Shown here one piece after another: positions 14,543 through 18,926 of a stretch of DNA of 18,926 nt (its first letter is position 1; every line of letters begins with the position of its first letter). Under the pieces are notes generated by a model, which saw only the letters and a list, made by a program, of their open reading frames with translations, made no database searches and was not told the origin of the DNA. Source of the stretch: BOG-1363 sp043775355 (GTDB lineage: Bacteria; Planctomycetota; UBA11346); contig JAYVSL010000175.1 in assembly GCA_043775355.1 (NCBI GenBank), forward strand, positions 1 through 18,926, read 5' to 3'. A program made the position numbers and the translations under genes.

Positions 14543-17500
14543 TCAGAGCTGAATATTAAACCCAGTGGCCATCTTGACTGCGAGTTTCTCAAGCCCGGCA
14601 CCACCACCTTTCATCCCGACCAAGCCGTCATGCATGTAGGCCGCCACGTCGGTCTTGGCAGCGGCAAGGGTTTCAGCTTTCAACGCGGTGAGTTTGGTCG
14701 CCATTGCTGCGGTCTCCATATCAGAAACCGTCATTTTCATTTTTAGTGACTCAAGGTTGAAGGTTGAAGCCCCACCAATCTCTAGCTTAACCCCAGCAGA
14801 AATTTCGATTACCGCAGCCAAGCTCATCTCAATCTTCGCCGACAGATCGACCGCTAAGCTGAGCGCGCCTTCAATCGACACTTTCGGCCCATTCAAGCTC
14901 ATTTCAAACTGCGCCCCGCCACACGACAAGTTCACGGACGCGCCGACAGCCTCGAACTCTTCTTTCCGTCCAATATTTGAAGTGGATTTTGCTACCTTAT
15001 AAACCGTCTCTGTACTATCCGACTCTTCCTTTTCTGACACCTCTGTGGTCTTTGTTTTAACCTTGGAATAACTTGTTTCGGTATCGATGTATGAGTAACT
15101 TTCTTTGGTGTCACCAAAACTATATTCGCGAACCGTACCCTTGGCCCAGCTGACTTCGTCATGCGATGCAAGGTGGTAACTGAAGCTACTGCCACCCAGG
15201 TTGACCTCAAAAGACTCACCTCTGCTCCAAGCATAACTATTCCCATATTTTTTCTCCCACGAATCTCCGTATGACAGCTCTATGTTTCTTCCAATGGATA
15301 TCGTCTGTGCGCCGCCATAGCTGGCCTCGTAATTGGCAAACGCTCGGTCGACTTCCTCAACGGGATCATTATTGATCCCAGGAATCTTGGGGTTCAACAA
15401 CGCGGCATCAAAATTCTGAGACAATTGACCAATCGGCGGGCCAATGTGTGCATTGTTTACAGCGATACTCACCGGTGCCGTTATTGCTGAAGGCCGAATG
15501 TCACTTGAGCGCGTCTGCACCATGTCCGCCAATTTTCGATTGTCCTGCGGAACACCAGGGAGGTCGTAAATTTTCTTAATGTCGCTGAGTTCTGATGGTG
15601 CTCCTGTGGTCCGCGAAACTGACCGTGCGAAATCTTTGAACTCTCGGCTGACGATGGCCTTATCTATCCGGTTGCCGGTGGCCGGGTCGACCATGTCGAA
15701 GCGTTTTATCTTCTTGGGATCACTCTGGGATTCGACACCGGAACCCATGAGCTTGAGCTGCTCAAAGAACTGCTGAACCAGCGGATGATCAACCGTTTGA
15801 TTACACTCCACCGTGGTCAGAAATTGCCGCCTATCCGTATCGCGAACCCACATACCGATTCTCGTCGCCGCCTTGTATGGGATACACGATACTTCCCATG
15901 ACCAATTCTCCGAATTGGGCGGAATCGTGAAGGGGAAGACGGAATCGACCGGAAATGTAGCTTGCCTGCCATTGGCTCCAATGGTGCATGACAGCGCCGC
16001 GTAGACTTGCAGCGTATCTTTTTCGGCCTCCGTCATCGGCACCAAGTCGTGGTCGAGTGACGCCGGGGTGATGCCTACGGGATCAAGCGCGGCATTCACC
16101 CCTCGGGTTGGTGCTTCGTAGATGAAGGTATCTTCATCTGCCGTGGTCATGCGCTTTATGAACCACACATAGATATAATTCGGCTGGGGATTATAGACAT
16201 GTAAATCGATGGTGTCACCGGGATCAACCAACAGCGACGGCGCTATGGCATAACTCGCCTCTGTTGGTAGCGGATCTGAAAATTGAGCAGAAGACATTTC
16301 GTTATTCAACGACTTTGATTCAGCGCTCGACGCTGCTCGCTTACTTACGACCGCAGTGCCGCTGCTTCCTACTCGGCCCAGCGCACGCTTCGGTGAGTCT
16401 GCATTTTGTGACGACGAACCTTCGCTGGAGTGTTGATAGTTTGCTCGCCCAAACATTTGGATGGTGTTCAAGTTTCCATTTGCCAAGACCAACGATTTAT
16501 GCGGACCATCGTCCTGCATTTCCATAACATTTCCGCCCTGACTCTTGACTCGACTGATGGTTCCCAGTGGGTCGTTGGTCTGATTCACGACGTTCGGTTT
16601 GGACGCATCGTGCACCGCGCCAAGAATGACTGGCTTGTCGGGATCGCCGTCGATGTGTCCGATTAATACTTCAGTGTTGTTACGTAGCGGGAAGTGTACG
16701 CCCGCGTCTTCGCCAACCGACGGCTGAGCCATACGTACTTTACCAATAGTCTGATCATTGGTGTCGTAATCGACATCAATTTTGTAGCGTCCCATCCCGT
16801 CAATCTCAGCGAAATCAAGTGCGCCACCAGCCGTGCGCGCATGGACCACGCCATGGATAGACGGCCACTCGGTAACGCGCTCTGGACGGAAGACGAGAGC
16901 GGCAGGTATCGCCATAAAATCACAGGTGTAGGCACCCGTCATACCAACGTCATTGCCGTTCACCTGGGACACATGATGACGCGTTTCAACCAAGGCGAAA
17001 CTTTGATCATTCATCTGTGGATTATAGTGCCCCTTGAGTATGAACGTGCGCCCCGCCTGGAAACTACGGTGATCAGTCATTCCTCGTAGGCGTTTCTGTA
17101 GTCCGAGCCAATAGCCCCGGCGAACCTCAAGAAGAAATTTTGCTTCGCTCTCGGTGCGATAGTTACTGTTGTATTCATACCACGTCCCCGATCCCTCGGG
17201 GTCGACGACGATTTCATATCTCAATTCATTCGCCGGTGATTCATAATTGTACTCTTTAAGTTGCACCAGCTTCGGAACACAAATTTCTTCCACTTCACAC
17301 GTACGAATACGTTGATGGTGTCCGGAAGACCAAACTCCAGGCACGGCTTCATCGTCAAATGTAATGCTGGGGTCATCTTGATTGATCGACGTGTACCCGT
17401 GTGCGTTATCCATCAGGACCATAGTTCCGAGATCGCCAGCCGAATCGTAATAGTAGCTGATTCCGACATGTTCCATCCAGCGAGAAATAAAGTCGAGATC

Positions 17501-17992
17501 GGTCTCTTCGTACTGCACCATGTACGGATTAATTGGGTAAACTTTCATGTCCGAGAATTTTTCCTCGAACTCGATGCCTGCCTCATCAAGCACGACCTTC
17601 AATAACTGAGGAACACTCTTATTGGTAAAGATGCGGCTGCGTCGAGTCTGCGCCAATTTCCACCAACGCGGACGAAGTACTGCTCGATATCGATAGCTGC
17701 TATTTCCAACGCGACTGACTTGATGAATGCTCGTCAGTACACCGTGATAGTCATAAGCGATATCGCCACTGCGTCCGTCGCCCAAATCCATGGTGCGATT
17801 CAGTGATATCCGCGCGTTGACGCGCAATATCGCCGACAGATCAAGCCCAGGGTCAGCCGACACCAGATCCAGGTCAAAGCGAAAAGGTTGCGCCAGAGCC
17901 TCGACGCCTTCGGCAGCGGCGACCAGCAACGTATCATCCTTCACGGCGTCGCTGTGAAAGCTCATCACGATCTGATTACTCGACCTCGACAT
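14543..17992 (-). CDS. vgrG: T6SS spike protein VgrG, extended, with an unusual internal domain
   Basis: A 1149-residue protein. Residues 10-370 are the gp27-like base (FRFDLDLVSADPGLDL; VQYEETDLDFISRWMEHVGISYYY is the family hallmark). Residues 375-465 are the gp5-type OB fold (GMGRYKIDVDYD, VRMAQPSVGEDAGVHFPLRNNTEVLIGHIDGDPDKPVILGAVHD). Residues 475-515 start the usual needle. A Ser-rich linker and a roughly 310-residue region (about 570-885) then interrupt it: beta-rich, with YIYVWFIKRM and WSWEVSCIPYKAATRIGMWVRD, not recognised. Residues 895-1085 return to needle-like beta repeats, many aromatic (YGDSWEKKYGNSYAWSRGESFEV). The Ala/Gly tail (1090-1149) is helical. Function: trimeric puncturing tip that docks the PAAR-like cap. 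AGGA at 18000-18003, seven bases before ATG, supports the start. The gene follows clpV by 88 bp. Confidence 0.92.
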   Translation of the reverse strand: MSRSSNQIVMSFHSDAVKDDTLLVAAAEGVEALAQPFRFDLDLVSADPGLDLSAILRVNARISLNRTMDLGDGRSGDIAYDYHGVLTSIHQVSRVGNSSYRYRAVLRPRWWKLAQTRRSRIFTNKSVPQLLKVVLDEAGIEFEEKFSDMKVYPINPYMVQYEETDLDFISRWMEHVGISYYYDSAGDLGTMVLMDNAHGYTSINQDDPSITFDDEAVPGVWSSGHHQRIRTCEVEEICVPKLVQLKEYNYESPANELRYEIVVDPEGSGTWYEYNSNYRTESEAKFLLEVRRGYWLGLQKRLRGMTDHRSFQAGRTFILKGHYNPQMNDQSFALVETRHHVSQVNGNDVGMTGAYTCDFMAIPAALVFRPERVTEWPSIHGVVHARTAGGALDFAEIDGMGRYKIDVDYDTNDQTIGKVRMAQPSVGEDAGVHFPLRNNTEVLIGHIDGDPDKPVILGAVHDASKPNVVNQTNDPLGTISRVKSQGGNVMEMQDDGPHKSLVLANGNLNTIQMFGRANYQHSSEGSSSQNADSPKRALGRVGSSGTAVVSKRAASSAESKSLNNEMSSAQFSDPLPTEASYAIAPSLLVDPGDTIDLHVYNPQPNYIYVWFIKRMTTADEDTFIYEAPTRGVNAALDPVGITPASLDHDLVPMTEAEKDTLQVYAALSCTIGANGRQATFPVDSVFPFTIPPNSENWSWEVSCIPYKAATRIGMWVRDTDRRQFLTTVECNQTVDHPLVQQFFEQLKLMGSGVESQSDPKKIKRFDMVDPATGNRIDKAIVSREFKDFARSVSRTTGAPSELSDIKKIYDLPGVPQDNRKLADMVQTRSSDIRPSAITAPVSIAVNNAHIGPPIGQLSQNFDAALLNPKIPGINNDPVEEVDRAFANYEASYGGAQTISIGRNIELSYGDSWEKKYGNSYAWSRGESFEVNLGGSSFSYHLASHDEVSWAKGTVREYSFGDTKESYSYIDTETSYSKVKTKTTEVSEKEESDSTETVYKVAKSTSNIGRKEEFEAVGASVNLSCGGAQFEMSLNGPKVSIEGALSLAVDLSAKIEMSLAAVIEISAGVKLEIGGASTFNLESLKMKMTVSDMETAAMATKLTALKAETLAAAKTDVAAYMHDGLVGMKGGGAGLEKLAVKMATGFNIQL

Positions 17993-17999
17993 AGTGTGG

Positions 18000-18003
18000 T
18001 CCT
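18000..18003 (-). promoter_or_regulatory. Ribosome-binding site of vgrG
   Basis: AGGA on the minus strand, seven bases before the ATG at 17992, supports that start codon. Confidence 0.6.
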
Positions 18004-18080
18004 ATCTGTGGTGGCGGGAACATTCGAAAACATCTCAACTTAGGCATCGCTAGGCATCACTCTGAATCCGCGGATTGGGT

Positions 18081-18926
18081 TCAGCCTTCAGTGAATGACA
18101 AAGTGAATGCCCCGTCAGCACCCACGCCCAGCGCCAACGCTTTCGGCGGCGTACCGGCCGCCATGCGCGACAGCAGGGCGGTTGAGATCTGCGGCAGCAG
18201 CGTTCCGGCCAGAATATGGTCGATATTGCGTGCTCCGGTTTCGACTTCGGTGCAACGTCCGGCAATGGCGGTGATGACGGCTGGCGCCACCACCAGATCC
18301 ATCTTGTGCGATTCCTTGAGACGCTTGCGCAGGCGGCCGAGCTTGAGTTCGACAATGCCGGCCATCGCGCTGAGCGGGATGGCATAATACGGAACGATGG
18401 TCATGCGCGCGAGCAACGCTGGCTTGAGATGTCGACTGAGCGCCGGGCGAATGTGCGCCACCAGTTCATCCATGCTGGGGCGCTTGCCGTCGCGCGTGGC
18501 CTCGGTGATCAGGTCGGTGGCGAGATTGGAGGTCATCAACACCACGGTGTCTTTGAAATCGACTGCGCGGCCTTCGCCGTCGTTGAGCTGACCTTTATCG
18601 AACACCTGATAAAACAGGTTCATTACTTCGGGATCGGCTTTTTCGCACTCATCGAGCAACACCACGGAATAGGGACGTTGGCGCACCGCCTCGGTCAGCA
18701 TACCACCTTCACCATAGCCGACGTAGCCTGGAGGCGAACCAATCAAACGCGACACCGAATGCTTTTCCATAAATTCGGACATGTTAATCGTCGTCATGAA
18801 ACGCTCGCCGCCGAACATCAGATCGGCAATGCCGAGTGCCGTTTCGGTTTTTCCCACGCCTGAAGGGCCAACCAACAAGAACACGCCCATCGGTTGCTCG
18901 GGCGCTTTCAGTCCCGCTTTGGAGGC
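18081..18926 (-). CDS. clpV: T6SS ATPase ClpV/TssH, C-terminal part (5' end outside window)
   Basis: 281 residues of the C-terminal part are visible, in frame from the window edge to TGA at 18081. The second AAA+ module is intact: Walker A GPSGVGKTE, the TINMSEF...HSVSRLIGSPPGYVGYGEGG substrate-loop region, Walker B VVLLDECEK, sensor-1 TSN and sensor-2 GARNIDHIL. GSPPGYVGYGEGG and YQVFDKG favour ClpV over ClpB, as does the neighbouring vgrG. ClpV is a hexameric Hsp100 unfoldase that pulls apart contracted TssB/TssC sheath for recycling. The C-terminus ends FTLSFTEG. It is the first gene of the minus-strand run seen here. Full ClpV is about 850-900 residues, so roughly two thirds lies outside. 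Confidence 0.95.
   Translation of the reverse strand, partial: ASKAGLKAPEQPMGVFLLVGPSGVGKTETALGIADLMFGGERFMTTINMSEFMEKHSVSRLIGSPPGYVGYGEGGMLTEAVRQRPYSVVLLDECEKADPEVMNLFYQVFDKGQLNDGEGRAVDFKDTVVLMTSNLATDLITEATRDGKRPSMDELVAHIRPALSRHLKPALLARMTIVPYYAIPLSAMAGIVELKLGRLRKRLKESHKMDLVVAPAVITAIAGRCTEVETGARNIDHILAGTLLPQISTALLSRMAAGTPPKALALGVGADGAFTLSFTEG

Noticed and set aside
18065..18076. 12-bp perfect palindrome aatccgcggatt just after clpV, considered as a terminator
   Set aside because: Too short a stem with no loop and no T-run following in the transcription direction; may be chance or a protein site.
18216..18863. Plus-strand 215-codon frame
   Set aside because: Antisense to clpV, which carries all AAA+ motifs.

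Overview
The window is a type VI secretion system (T6SS) accessory locus from a diderm bacterium. GC looks moderate (mid-50s percent by eye). Two Ser/Thr kinase genes, DUF2169/pentapeptide proteins, DUF3540, a DUF4150 PAAR-like protein and palindromic intergenic repeats together suggest a kinase-rich lineage such as Planctomycetota or a relative. Myxococcota or Gammaproteobacteria cannot be excluded. No rRNA, tRNA, CRISPR array or insertion sequence transposase was seen.

Left part (1-2640, minus): an incomplete membrane-anchored Hanks-type kinase with an N-terminal 18-residue tandem repeat, one transmembrane helix and a long coiled coil that leaves the window. Next is a two-gene plus-strand insert (2986-4516), a hypothetical protein and a RhuM-family protein. 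REP-like hairpins follow it at 4583-4640.

Centre (4742-7759, plus): a PpkA-like kinase with a C-terminal FHA domain, then a short protein that by eye joins a FliG C-terminal-like domain to a segment like the cytoplasmic loop of MotA. A 25-bp perfect inverted repeat lies between them. This gene converges with the minus-strand module, and the stop codons overlap.

Right part (18926 down to 7756, all minus, in transcription order): the C-terminal part of ClpV/TssH, a 1149-residue VgrG with a large non-standard insertion, a DUF2169-pentapeptide fusion, a second pentapeptide protein, DUF3540, a DUF4150 PAAR-like tip, and a proteasome-like Ntn hydrolase with a threonine directly after the initiator Met. 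Spacing is tight from the DUF2169 gene to the Ntn hydrolase, so these five genes are probably one transcript. A long imperfect inverted repeat separates them from vgrG.

Working model: the kinases set T6SS activity through threonine phosphorylation read by FHA domains. ClpV recycles the sheath. VgrG, DUF3540 and the PAAR-like protein form the spike and tip, and DUF2169/pentapeptide proteins act as loading adaptors. No classical toxin domain is recognised. The Ntn hydrolase and the VgrG insertion are the best candidates for cargo or an accessory activity. The FliG/MotA-like protein and the Ntn hydrolase are the two most unusual items.
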